A stretch of DNA of 64,000 nucleotides from Azohydromonas caseinilytica (GTDB taxonomy: Bacteria > Pseudomonadota > Gammaproteobacteria > Burkholderiales > Burkholderiaceae_C), in assembly GCF_012927045.1 (NCBI RefSeq), contig NZ_JABBFW010000003.1, positions 1 through 64,000 on the forward strand, read 5' to 3'. The notes under the pieces were generated by a model. That model was given only the letters and a program-made list of their open reading frames with translations, was not told where the DNA came from and did not search any database. Position numbers and translations under genes: made by a program. Of this stretch, positions 11,944 through 19,949 are shown one piece after another (position 1 is the stretch's first letter; every line of letters begins with the position of its first letter).

Positions 11944-11976
11944 TATCCAAGGGAAAACACCGAGCAGTGGCCCGGT

Positions 11977-12918
11977 TCACACCCCGGCGTGCTGGCGCAG
12001 CGCCTCGCGCAGGCCGCTGAAGGCCTCGGACAGCGTCTTGCCGCTGGTGTCGAAGCTGAGGTCGGCCTTGCCGTAGAAGGCGGCGCGGCCTTCGAGGATG
12101 CGGCGCAGGTCCTGCATCGCCTCCTGGTTGCCGGCCATGGGTCGCAGGTCGCCCTGCTCGATGACGCGCTGCATGTGCTCCTGCGGCGTCGCGCGCAGCC
12201 AGACCGTGTAGCAGTGCGACAGCAGCAGGTTCAGCGTGGCCGGGTCGGACACCAGCCCGCCGGGCGTGGCGATGACGGCGTCCGGGTAGAGCTGGATCAT
12301 CTCCTCCAGGGCGCGGCGCTCGTAGCGGCGGTAGGCGGTGGGGCCGAGCAGGTTGTGGATCTCGCCCAGCCCGCAGCCGGCCACGCGCTCGATCTCGTTG
12401 TTCATCTCGACGAAGGGCACGTTCAGGTCGTCGGCCAGCAACTGCCCCAGGCTGGACTTGCCCGCGCCGCGCAGCCCGATCAGCGCGATGCGCGAGGTGC
12501 GCGCGTCGGCCAAGCCGGCCTGACCATAGAGCTCGGTGAGCGCGACGCGGGCGCGGCGCAGCTCCTCGTCGGAGCGTCCGCGCAGCAGCTCGCGGATCAG
12601 CAGCCATTCGGGCGCCGCGGCGCTCTCGTCGTTGAGCAGATCGACCAGTTCGCAGTCCAGCGCCCGCGCCACCTGACGCAGCACCAGCACCGAGGCGTTG
12701 CCCACGCCCAGCTCCAGGTTCGCCAGGTGGCGCTCCGACACGTCACTGGCCAGCGCCAGCGCGCGCCGGGTCAAACCTTTGCGCGCCCGCAGCGAGCGCA
12801 CCCGCTCGCCGAGCGCGGCCAAAAAGGGATCACGTTGCGCCTCGGCCGTGCGCTCGGGCAGTTCTTGGGTGGTGTTGTGGTTGTCCATGACGTGAGAGTC
12901 AGTGTTTACCCGGCTCAT
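11977..12918 (-). CDS. boxR: Benzoyl-CoA-responsive regulator BoxR (HTH plus shikimate kinase-like domain)
   Basis: 313-residue BzdR/BoxR-type regulator. An XRE-type helix-turn-helix spans roughly residues 40-95 (VRSLRARKGLTRRALALAS, then SERHLANLELGVGNASVL). A shikimate kinase-like domain follows from about 140, with Walker A GLRGAGKSSLGQLL and EIERVAGCGLGEI. In known homologues the kinase-like domain senses benzoyl-CoA and relieves repression. It lies directly upstream of boxC in the same direction, with the operator region between them. An alternative ATG 30 bp downstream (12888, MDNHNTTQ) is possible; neither start has a convincing ribosome site. Confidence 0.93.
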   Translation of the reverse strand: MSRVNTDSHVMDNHNTTQELPERTAEAQRDPFLAALGERVRSLRARKGLTRRALALASDVSERHLANLELGVGNASVLVLRQVARALDCELVDLLNDESAAAPEWLLIRELLRGRSDEELRRARVALTELYGQAGLADARTSRIALIGLRGAGKSSLGQLLADDLNVPFVEMNNEIERVAGCGLGEIHNLLGPTAYRRYERRALEEMIQLYPDAVIATPGGLVSDPATLNLLLSHCYTVWLRATPQEHMQRVIEQGDLRPMAGNQEAMQDLRRILEGRAAFYGKADLSFDTSGKTLSEAFSGLREALRQHAGV

Positions 12919-12977
12919 GCACTATATTGCTTGACCAGCAACAAGGGTGCGTTTAAGTTTCAGCGATGCACTTTAGT
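12918..12977. promoter_or_regulatory. Divergent control region between boxR and the bclA operon
   Basis: The spacer holds the near-palindrome TGCACTATATTGC (12918-12930) and GCACTTTAGT (12968-12977). The latter repeats ten bases of the operator in front of boxC (11931-11940). A TTGACC at 12931-12936 could be a plus-strand -35, but no good -10 was found. The shared sequence suggests that BoxR controls both arms of the cluster. This is inferred from similarity between the two sites. Confidence 0.55.
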
Positions 12978-13026
12978 TCAACCACCCGGGTTCGCCCGCA
13001 GCATCGGCAAACCCCATGTGATTGAC

Positions 13027-13527
13027 ATGCCGCCCATGACGCCCGAACGCTTCCAAGACCTGATCGCCTCCCTCACCGCCACGCTGGAAGGCCAGCCGCT
13101 CGATGCCGCGCTGGCCGAGCGCCTCAACCGCGAGTACCCGGCCGGCAGCCCGGTGTACGAAGCCTTGTTCGATGCCTGCCGGCAGGCGGTGGCCGCCGGC
13201 TGGATGTGCAGCCGCGAGAACGACGGCATCCGCTGGGGCCGCGTCATCAGGCACGGTGCCGCCACGCACGGCTTCTCAGTGGACGTGGTGGACATGAAGG
13301 ACCTGGCGGGCCCGCACCACGTCCACCCCAACGGCGAGATCGACCTGGTGATGCCGATCCTTGATGACGGCAGCCCGGGTGGCGGTGCCCGCTTCGACGG
13401 CCAAGGCCCGGGCTGGAAGGTGTACGGCCCCGGCAGCGCGCACCGGCCCACCGTCACCGGCGGCCGGGCCCTGGTGCTGTACCTGCTGCCGCAGGGCGCC
13501 ATCGAATTCAGCCGCGCTGCCGCCTAG
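13027..13527 (+). CDS. DUF4863 family protein of the benzoate cluster
   Basis: 166-residue protein I recognise as DUF4863, a family often found beside benzoate-CoA ligase in box clusters. It is soluble, with no signal peptide. A cupin-like C-terminal half contains GPHHVHPNGEIDLVMP (two His plus Glu, about residues 98-113), GPGSAHRPTVTGGRAL and LYLLPQGAIEF. The paired His/Glu pattern suggests a metal site, but this is inference. ATG at 13027 is chosen; 13036 is also in frame, and no clear ribosome site distinguishes them. It is the first gene of the plus-strand arm, 82 bp before bclA. No function is established from sequence alone. Confidence 0.8.
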   Translation: MPPMTPERFQDLIASLTATLEGQPLDAALAERLNREYPAGSPVYEALFDACRQAVAAGWMCSRENDGIRWGRVIRHGAATHGFSVDVVDMKDLAGPHHVHPNGEIDLVMPILDDGSPGGGARFDGQGPGWKVYGPGSAHRPTVTGGRALVLYLLPQGAIEFSRAAA

Positions 13528-13609
13528 GCCGCGCCGCGATCCCGCGCCGGGCAGGCCTTCGCCAGAAGAGGCCGCCCGCTCCACATCCACGGAGACCTGA
13601 GGAGACAAG

Positions 13610-15178
13610 ATGGGCTACACCGCGCCGCCGCCTGCGCGCTTCAACTTCGCGCAGCACCTCATCGCGCTCAATGCCGGCCGCCCGGACAAGGCGGCCTACC
13701 TCGACGACCTCGGCCGCCTTAGCTATGCCGAGCTGGCCCAGCAGGTGCGCCGCGTCGCGTCGGGCCTGGCCGCGCTGGGCCTGCGCCGCGAGGAGCGCGT
13801 GCTGCTGCTGATGCATGACTGCGTGCATTGGCCGGTGGCCTTCCTGGGCTGCCTGTACGCCGGCGTGGTGCCCGTGGCCGTCAACACCCTGCTCACCGCC
13901 GACGACTACGCCTACATGCTGGCCCACAGCCGCGCGCAGGCCGCCCTGGTCTCGGGCGCGCTGCTGCCCACGCTGCAGGCCGCCATGGAGCGCGGCACGC
14001 ACGAGGTCGGGAACCTGGTGGTCTCGCGCGGCAATGCCCTGCCCGCCGGCGCGCTGGACTTCGACGCCTGGCTCACGGAGCAGGCACTCGCCGACAAGCC
14101 CGCCGACACCGCGGCCGACGACATCGGCTTCTGGCTCTACTCCTCCGGCTCCACCGGGCGCCCCAAGGGCACGGTGCACACCCACGCCAACCTGTACTGG
14201 ACGGCAGAGCTCTACGCCCGCCCGGTGCTGGGCCTGAGCGAAAACGACACCTGCTTCTCCGCCGCCAAGCTCTTCTTCGCCTACGGCCTGGGCAACGCGC
14301 TGAGCTTTCCGCTGTCGGTGGGCGCCACCACCGTGCTGATGGCGGAGCGGCCCACGCCGGACGCGGTGTTCAAGCGCTGGGTGGAGCAGAAGCCGACCGT
14401 GTTCTTCGGTGCGCCCACCGGCTACGCCGGCATGCTGGCCTCGCCCGGGCTGCCCAGCTGCGAGCAGGTGGCGCTGCGGCTGTGCTCCTCGGCCGGCGAG
14501 GCGCTGCCGCGCGAGATCGGCGAGAAGTTCACGGCCCGCTTCGGCGCCGAGATCATCGACGGCATCGGCTCCACCGAGATGCTGCACATCTTCATTTCCA
14601 ATCGCCCCGGCGACGTGCGCTACGGCACCTCGGGCCTGCCGGTGGACGGCTACGAGGTGGAGCTGCGCGACGAGAACGGCGCCGTCATCGACGGCAGCGA
14701 CCAGGTGGGCGACCTGTTCATCAAGGGGCCCAGCGCCGCCCTGATGTACTGGTGCAACCGTGACAAGAGCCGCGACACCTTCCTCGGCGCCTGGACCAAG
14801 AGCGGCGACAAGTACCTGCGCGACGCCGACGGCTACTACGTCTACGCCGGCCGCAGCGACGACATGCTCAAGGTCAGTGGCCAGTATGTTTCGCCGTTCG
14901 AGGTCGAGTCCACGCTGATGCAGCACCCCGACGTGCTGGAAGCGGCCGTGATCGGCGTGGCCGACGACCACGGCCTCACCCGTGCCAAGGCCTTCGTGGT
15001 GCTCAAGAACCAGGGCGAGGCCGGTGAGCCCATGGCCGAGGCGCTCAAGGACTTCGTCAAGCAGCGCCTGGCGCCCCACAAGTACCCGCGCCAGCTGGTG
15101 TTCGTGGCCGAGCTGCCCAAGACCGCCACCGGCAAGATCCAGCGTTTCAGGCTGCGCGAGCAGGAGGCGGCCCGCTGA
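13610..15178 (+). CDS. bclA: Benzoate--CoA ligase
   Basis: 522-residue ANL-superfamily ligase that activates benzoate to benzoyl-CoA with ATP and CoA, the entry step for BoxAB. The AMP-binding loop YSSGSTGRPKGTVHTH lies near residues 180-195. The downstream motifs are FGAPTGYAGML, DGIGSTEMLHIFISNRPGDV (typical of benzoate/4-hydroxybenzoate ligases) and the C-terminal KTATGKIQRFRLR with the catalytic Lys. Length matches BclA/BadA. It follows the DUF4863 gene and precedes an ABC importer by 83 bp, all on the same strand. The GGAGACAAG site before the ATG is good. Confidence 0.94.
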   Translation: MGYTAPPPARFNFAQHLIALNAGRPDKAAYLDDLGRLSYAELAQQVRRVASGLAALGLRREERVLLLMHDCVHWPVAFLGCLYAGVVPVAVNTLLTADDYAYMLAHSRAQAALVSGALLPTLQAAMERGTHEVGNLVVSRGNALPAGALDFDAWLTEQALADKPADTAADDIGFWLYSSGSTGRPKGTVHTHANLYWTAELYARPVLGLSENDTCFSAAKLFFAYGLGNALSFPLSVGATTVLMAERPTPDAVFKRWVEQKPTVFFGAPTGYAGMLASPGLPSCEQVALRLCSSAGEALPREIGEKFTARFGAEIIDGIGSTEMLHIFISNRPGDVRYGTSGLPVDGYEVELRDENGAVIDGSDQVGDLFIKGPSAALMYWCNRDKSRDTFLGAWTKSGDKYLRDADGYYVYAGRSDDMLKVSGQYVSPFEVESTLMQHPDVLEAAVIGVADDHGLTRAKAFVVLKNQGEAGEPMAEALKDFVKQRLAPHKYPRQLVFVAELPKTATGKIQRFRLREQEAAR

Positions 15179-15261
15179 ACGGGCTGCCGCCACGCGACCG
15201 GCCCGGGAGCTATCGAGGCCGCCCGGGCCTTTTCACGACAACAACCCATGGAGACAAGCGC

Positions 15262-16428
15262 ATGAAGCTCATTCACACCCTGGGCGCGGTGGCTGCCGCC
15301 GCGCTGCTGGCCGCCCAACCGGCCTGGGCCCAGGCCGGTGCAAAACTGAAGGTCGGGTTCATGCTGCCCTACACCGGCACCTACGCCGCGCTGGGCAATG
15401 CCATCGAGAACGGCTTCCGGCTCTACGTGCAGGAACAGGGCGGCCGGCTCGCCGGGCGCGAGATCGAATTCGTCAAGGTCGATGACGAGTCCGACCCCTC
15501 CAAGGCCACCGACAACGTCAACAAGCTCATCAAGCGCGACCAGGTGGACGTGATCATCGGCACCGTGCACTCCGGCGTCGCCATGGCCATGGCCAAGGCC
15601 GCCAAGGAGAGCAACACGCTGCTGATCGTGCCCAACGCCGGCGCCGACGCCGTCACCGGCCCGATGTGCGCGCCCAACATCTTCCGCAGCAGCTTCTCCA
15701 ACTGGCAGCCGGCCTACGCCATGGGCGAGGTCGCGGCCAAGAAGGGCCACAAGAAGGCCATCACCATCACCTGGAAGTACGCCGCGGGCGACGAGTCGGT
15801 GGCCGGCTTCAAGGAGGCTTTCGAGAAGAACGGCGGCCAGGTGGTCAAGCAGCTCAACCTGCCCTTCCCCAACGTCGAGTTCCAGGCGCTGCTCACCGAG
15901 ATCGCCGCCAGCAAGCCCGATGCGGTCTACACCTTCTTCGCCGGCGGCGGCGCGGTGAAGTTCGTCAAGGACTACGCCGCCGCGGGCCTGAACAAGACCA
16001 TCCCGCTCTACGGCGCGGGCTTCCTCACCGACGGCACGCTCGAAGCCCAGGGCGACGCAGCGCAGGGGCTGCTCACCACGCTGCACTACGCCGACGGCCT
16101 GAACACCCCACGCGACAACGCCTTCCGCAGCGCCTACGCCAAGACCTTCAAGCTCCAGCCCGACGTCTACGCCGTGCAGGGCTACGACGCGGCGCAGATG
16201 CTGGGCGTGGGCCTGAACGCCGTGAAGGGCGACGTCAGCAAGAAGGCCGAGTTCGCCGCCGCGCTGCGCGTGGCCAAGATCGACAGCCCGCGCGGCCCCT
16301 TCACCATCGCCAAGAACCACAACCCGGTGCAGGACTTCTACCTGCGCAAGGTCGAGGGCAAGGAGAACAAGAGCACGGGCATCGCGGTGAAGGCGCTGGC
16401 CGATCCGGGCCGCGGCTGCCGGATGTGA
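15262..16428 (+). CDS. ABC transporter substrate-binding protein, branched-chain/aromatic acid type
   Basis: 388-residue periplasmic binding protein of the LivJ-like (type I) family. A signal peptide covers about residues 1-25, ending QPAWAQA. The mature part starts KLKVGFMLPYTGTYAALG, typical of the family, with IGTVHSGVAMAMA and a normal length. It is the first gene of a complete five-gene Liv-type importer placed directly after bclA. This strongly suggests uptake of benzoate or a related aromatic acid rather than leucine, but the ligand cannot be read from sequence. GGAGACAAGCGC precedes the ATG. Confidence 0.9.
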   Translation: MKLIHTLGAVAAAALLAAQPAWAQAGAKLKVGFMLPYTGTYAALGNAIENGFRLYVQEQGGRLAGREIEFVKVDDESDPSKATDNVNKLIKRDQVDVIIGTVHSGVAMAMAKAAKESNTLLIVPNAGADAVTGPMCAPNIFRSSFSNWQPAYAMGEVAAKKGHKKAITITWKYAAGDESVAGFKEAFEKNGGQVVKQLNLPFPNVEFQALLTEIAASKPDAVYTFFAGGGAVKFVKDYAAAGLNKTIPLYGAGFLTDGTLEAQGDAAQGLLTTLHYADGLNTPRDNAFRSAYAKTFKLQPDVYAVQGYDAAQMLGVGLNAVKGDVSKKAEFAAALRVAKIDSPRGPFTIAKNHNPVQDFYLRKVEGKENKSTGIAVKALADPGRGCRM

Positions 16429-16518
16429 TCGGCGCGTGATCGACGAGCGGGCCGGCGTTCCGGCCCGTTGTTCCGCAGTAACGCCCGCGGCCGGCGCCGC
16501 GGGCCCTCAGGGGCCGCC

Positions 16519-17400
16519 ATGGACATCGCGACCTTCCTCATCCAGTGCCTGAACGCGGTCCAGTACGGGCTGCTGCTCTTCCTCGTGGCCTCGGGGCTGA
16601 CGCTGATCTTCGGGATCATGGGCGTGATCAACCTCGCCCACGGCAGCTTCTACATGATCGGCGCCTACATGGCCTACGCCCTGGCGCCCTGGGTCAATCA
16701 GTACCTCGGCGGGGGCTTCTTCACCACGCTGCTGGTGGGCATCGTGCTCTCCGTGCTGCTGGGCTACCTGCTGGAGTGGGTCTTCTTCAGCTACCTCTAC
16801 GAGCGCGAGCACCTGCAGCAGGTGCTCATGACCTACGGCCTGATCCTCGTCTTCGAGGAGTTGCGCTCCATCCTGGTGGGCAACGACGTGCACGGCGTGC
16901 AGCCGCCGGAGTGGCTGGCCGGCTCGATCCCGCTGGGCGAGGTCATGACCTACCCGGTCTACCGGATCTTCATCTCCGCCGTGTGCATTGCCATCGCGGT
17001 GGCGATGTGGGCGCTGATCACGCGCACCCGGCTCGGGATGCGCATCCGTGCCGGCGCCAGCAACCGCGAGATGGCGCGCGCCATGGGCGTGAACATCCGG
17101 CTGCTCTACCGCATCGTCTTCGCCATCGGCGTGGCGCTGGCGGCGCTGGCCGGGATGATCGCGGCGCCGGTGTCCAGCGTTTATCCGAACATGGGCGCGG
17201 GCGTGCTGATCATGTGCTTCGTGGTGGTGGTGATCGGCGGCATCGGCTCCATCAAGGGCGCGCTGGTGGCCGCGCTGCTGGTGGGCTTCGTCGACACCTT
17301 CGGCAAGGTGCTGTTCCCGGCGCTGGCCGGGCTGTCGGTGTATGTGCTCATGGCCGTGATGCTGCTGTGGAAGCCCGAAGGGCTGTTCAAGGCCGGTTGA
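16519..17400 (+). CDS. ABC transporter permease (LivH-like)
   Basis: 293-residue inner-membrane permease. MDIATFLIQCLNAVQYGLLL, then LTLIFGIMGVINLAHGSFYM are hallmarks of LivH proteins, followed by further hydrophobic segments and the EAA-like MARAMGVNIRLLYRIVFAIG loop. The start at 16519 gives a standard LivH N-terminus; upstream in-frame codons encode an Arg-rich, non-conserved extension. It is the second gene of the importer operon, 90 bp after the binding protein and 15 bp before the partner permease. The substrate is inferred from context as an aromatic acid. Confidence 0.9.
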   Translation: MDIATFLIQCLNAVQYGLLLFLVASGLTLIFGIMGVINLAHGSFYMIGAYMAYALAPWVNQYLGGGFFTTLLVGIVLSVLLGYLLEWVFFSYLYEREHLQQVLMTYGLILVFEELRSILVGNDVHGVQPPEWLAGSIPLGEVMTYPVYRIFISAVCIAIAVAMWALITRTRLGMRIRAGASNREMARAMGVNIRLLYRIVFAIGVALAALAGMIAAPVSSVYPNMGAGVLIMCFVVVVIGGIGSIKGALVAALLVGFVDTFGKVLFPALAGLSVYVLMAVMLLWKPEGLFKAG

Positions 17401-17415
17401 GTCGAGGAGGGATTC

Positions 17416-18429
17416 ATGAACACGACCACGCTGTCCTCCCTGCCGGCCACCGCGCCGGCGCCGGCCCGCGGCCTGTCGCTCAAGGCGCTGCCGGTGCTGC
17501 TGGGTTTCCTGGTGCTGGCGCTGCTGCCGCTGGGCCTCACGGGCTTCTACGTCGAGCTGACGATGAAGATCATGATCCTGGCCCTGTTCGCGCTGAGCCT
17601 GGAGCTGCTGGTGGGCCAGACCGGCCTGGTGGCCTTCGGCCACGCCGGCTTCTTCGGCATCGGCGCCTACGTCGCGGCGCTGTTGACGCCGCAATCGGGC
17701 CCGGCCTCGCTGTGGTGGCTGCTCCCGGCGGCCATGGGCGCCGCGGGCCTGTACGCGCTGGCGGTGGGGGCGCTCTCGCTGCGCACCAAGGGCGTGTACT
17801 TCATCATGATCACGCTGGCCTTCGCCCAGATGGCCTACTTCGTGTTCCACGACACGCCCGTCGGCGGCGGCAGCGACGGCATCTACCTCTACTTCAAGCC
17901 CGAGGTGCTGCTGGGCGAGGTGCGGCTGCTCGACCTGGACGCCGGCCCCACCTTCTACTACTTCGTGCTGGGCTGCCTGGTCGCCACTTTCACCTTGCTG
18001 GCGCTGCTGCTGCGCAGCCGCTTCGGCCGGGCGCTGGCCGGCATCAAGGCCAACGAGCAGCGCATGCGCGCCGCGGGCTTCGCCACCTACCCGTACAAGC
18101 TCGGGGCCTTCGTGCTCTCCGCCATGCTCGCCGGCCTCGCGGGCTTCCTCTACGCGCTCAAGGACGGCTTCGTGAACCCGGAGATCCTGTCCTGGCACCA
18201 GAGCGGCGCGGTGCTGCTGATGATCATCCTGGGCGGCCTGGGCCACCTGCGCGGCGCGCTACTGGGCGCCCTGGCGTTCACGCTGCTGCAGGAGCTGTAT
18301 CAATCCGAAGCCATCTTCGGCACGTTTGCCAAGCACTGGCAGCTGTCGCTCGGTCTCACCATCATCGCCTTCGTCGCCCTGCTCCCACACGGGCTCATCG
18401 GGTTGTTGCAGCGCAAGGGGGACAAGTGA
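17416..18429 (+). CDS. ABC transporter permease (LivM-like)
   Basis: 337-residue inner-membrane permease, the LivM partner of the preceding LivH-like protein. ALSLELLVGQTGLVAFGHAG is the family signature (about residues 57-76), followed by GIGAYVAAL, LSLRTKGVYFIMITLAFAQM and the coupling region NEQRMRAAGFATYPYKL. GGAGGG lies just before the ATG. The stop overlaps the next start by one base (TGATG), showing translational coupling to the ATPase gene. Its substrate presumably follows that of the adjacent binding protein. Confidence 0.9.
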   Translation: MNTTTLSSLPATAPAPARGLSLKALPVLLGFLVLALLPLGLTGFYVELTMKIMILALFALSLELLVGQTGLVAFGHAGFFGIGAYVAALLTPQSGPASLWWLLPAAMGAAGLYALAVGALSLRTKGVYFIMITLAFAQMAYFVFHDTPVGGGSDGIYLYFKPEVLLGEVRLLDLDAGPTFYYFVLGCLVATFTLLALLLRSRFGRALAGIKANEQRMRAAGFATYPYKLGAFVLSAMLAGLAGFLYALKDGFVNPEILSWHQSGAVLLMIILGGLGHLRGALLGALAFTLLQELYQSEAIFGTFAKHWQLSLGLTIIAFVALLPHGLIGLLQRKGDK

Positions 18430-19205
18430 TGAGCGCGGTCCTCAACCAAGCCGCTGATACGCAGGCTCTGCTCGTAGCGACCGAGGTGTCGCGCCGCTTC
18501 GGCGGTTTGAAGGCGGTGGACGGCGTCTCGCTGACGCTGGAGCGCGGCAGCCTGCACGCCGTGATCGGCACCAACGGCGCCGGCAAGTCCACGCTGATCA
18601 ACCTGCTCTCCGGCGAGATCCCGCCCAGCGAGGGCCGCGTGCTGCTGATGGGCCAGGACGCCACCGCCTGGAGCCAGCCCAGGCGCGCCCGCGCCGGGCT
18701 GGGCCGCTCCTACCAGCGCAACACCATCTTCATGAATTTCACGGTGCGCGAGAACTGCCGCCTGGCGGCGCAGTCGCGCTGGCAACGGGCCTGGGACTGG
18801 TGGACACCGGCGCAGCGCTGCGGCAAGAGCCTGGCCGCCGCCGACGAGGCGCTGCGCAAGGCCGGCCTCTCGGCGCAGGCCGAGCGCATCGCCGGCGCGC
18901 TCTCGCACGGCCAGAAGCGCCAGCTGGAGATCGCCATGTGCCTCGCGGGCGCGCCGCAGGTGCTGCTGCTGGACGAGCCGCTGGCCGGCATGGGCGCGGA
19001 GGAAACCGAGCGCATGCTGGCGCTGCTCACCGAGCTCAAGCGCGACCACGCCATCCTGCTGGTCGAGCACGACATGGACGCGGTGTTCCGCGTTGCCGAC
19101 CGCATCACAGTGATGGTCAACGGCCGGGTGATCGCCAGCGACACCCCCGCGGCCGTGCGCAGCAACCGCGAGGTGCAGATCGCCTACCTCGGAGAGGGCC
19201 ACTGA
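18429..19205 (+). CDS. ABC transporter ATP-binding protein (LivG-like)
   Basis: 258-residue ABC ATPase. Walker A GTNGAGKST (about residues 48-56), Q-loop region GRSYQRNTIF, signature LSHGQKRQLEI, Walker B VLLLDEPLAGM and switch His in LLVEHDMDAV are all present, so it should be active. The LivG type is shown by the long linker between Walker A and the signature. It starts at ATG 18429 overlapping the permease stop and ends overlapping the start of the LivF-like gene (TGATG), so the transport genes form one tight operon. Confidence 0.92.
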   Translation: MSAVLNQAADTQALLVATEVSRRFGGLKAVDGVSLTLERGSLHAVIGTNGAGKSTLINLLSGEIPPSEGRVLLMGQDATAWSQPRRARAGLGRSYQRNTIFMNFTVRENCRLAAQSRWQRAWDWWTPAQRCGKSLAAADEALRKAGLSAQAERIAGALSHGQKRQLEIAMCLAGAPQVLLLDEPLAGMGAEETERMLALLTELKRDHAILLVEHDMDAVFRVADRITVMVNGRVIASDTPAAVRSNREVQIAYLGEGH

Positions 19206-19936
19206 TGGGTGCCGTCATGAACAACGCCGAGGCGCTGCTCGAAGCCACCGGGCTGAACGCCCACTACGGGCAGAGCCATGTGCTGCAGGGTGTCTCCTTG
19301 CGCATTGCGCGCGGCGAGGCCGTGGGCCTGCTCGGGCGCAACGGCATGGGCAAGACCACCTTCATCCGCACGCTGCTGGGTCAGGTGAAGGCCACGGGCG
19401 GGCGTGTGAGCGTGGCGGGCCGGGACATGACCGGGCAGCCGCCCGAGCGCATCGCGCGGCTGGGCATCGGCTACGTGCCCGAGGGGCGCGGCGTGTTTCC
19501 GAACCTGAGCGTGCGGGAGAACCTGGTCATGGCCGCGCGGGCGGGCACCAAGGGCCAGCGCGACTGGACGCTGGAGCGCGTGCTGAAAACCTTCCCGCGC
19601 CTGGCGGAACGGTTGAGCCATGGCGGTGGCCAGCTCTCCGGCGGCGAGCAGCAGATGATGGCCATCGGCCGCGCGCTGATGACCAACCCCGACCTGATGA
19701 TCCTGGACGAGGCCACGGAAGGGCTGGCGCCGCTGGTGGTGGCCGAGATCTGGCGCGTCATCGGCCTGATCCGCGCCAGCGGCATCGCCTCGCTGGTGGT
19801 GGACCGCGACTTCCGCAAGGTGCTGGCGCACACCGACCGCTGCGTGGTGCTGGAGAAGGGCCGCGTGGTGCTGGAGGGGCCCTCGGCCGAGCTGGCGGCG
19901 GACGAGGCGGCGCTGCATCGGTATCTGGGGGTGTGA
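19205..19936 (+). CDS. ABC transporter ATP-binding protein (LivF-like)
   Basis: 243-residue ABC ATPase pairing with the LivG-like subunit. Walker A GRNGMGKTTF, LivF-type GYVPEGRGVFPNLSVRENL, signature LSGGEQQMMAIGRAL and Walker B LMILDEATEGLAP are intact. The region after Walker B reads SLVVDRDFRKVL where most LivF proteins have LVEQN, so the switch position departs from the norm. It is the last gene of the plus-strand benzoate arm and is followed 13 bp later by the end of apbE on the opposite strand, with no obvious terminator hairpin in between. Confidence 0.91.
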   Translation: MGAVMNNAEALLEATGLNAHYGQSHVLQGVSLRIARGEAVGLLGRNGMGKTTFIRTLLGQVKATGGRVSVAGRDMTGQPPERIARLGIGYVPEGRGVFPNLSVRENLVMAARAGTKGQRDWTLERVLKTFPRLAERLSHGGGQLSGGEQQMMAIGRALMTNPDLMILDEATEGLAPLVVAEIWRVIGLIRASGIASLVVDRDFRKVLAHTDRCVVLEKGRVVLEGPSAELAADEAALHRYLGV

Positions 19937-19949
19937 GGAAGGCGGGAAC

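Noticed and set aside
12918..12949. boxR -10/-35 hexamers (TATAGT with TTGTTG)
   Set aside because: Spacing is only 12 bp and the -10 would place the transcript start beyond the first ATG.
16545..18428. Open frame upstream of and continuous with the LivG-like gene
   Set aside because: The part before 18429 is an out-of-frame reading of the two permease genes; only MSAVLNQ onward is real.
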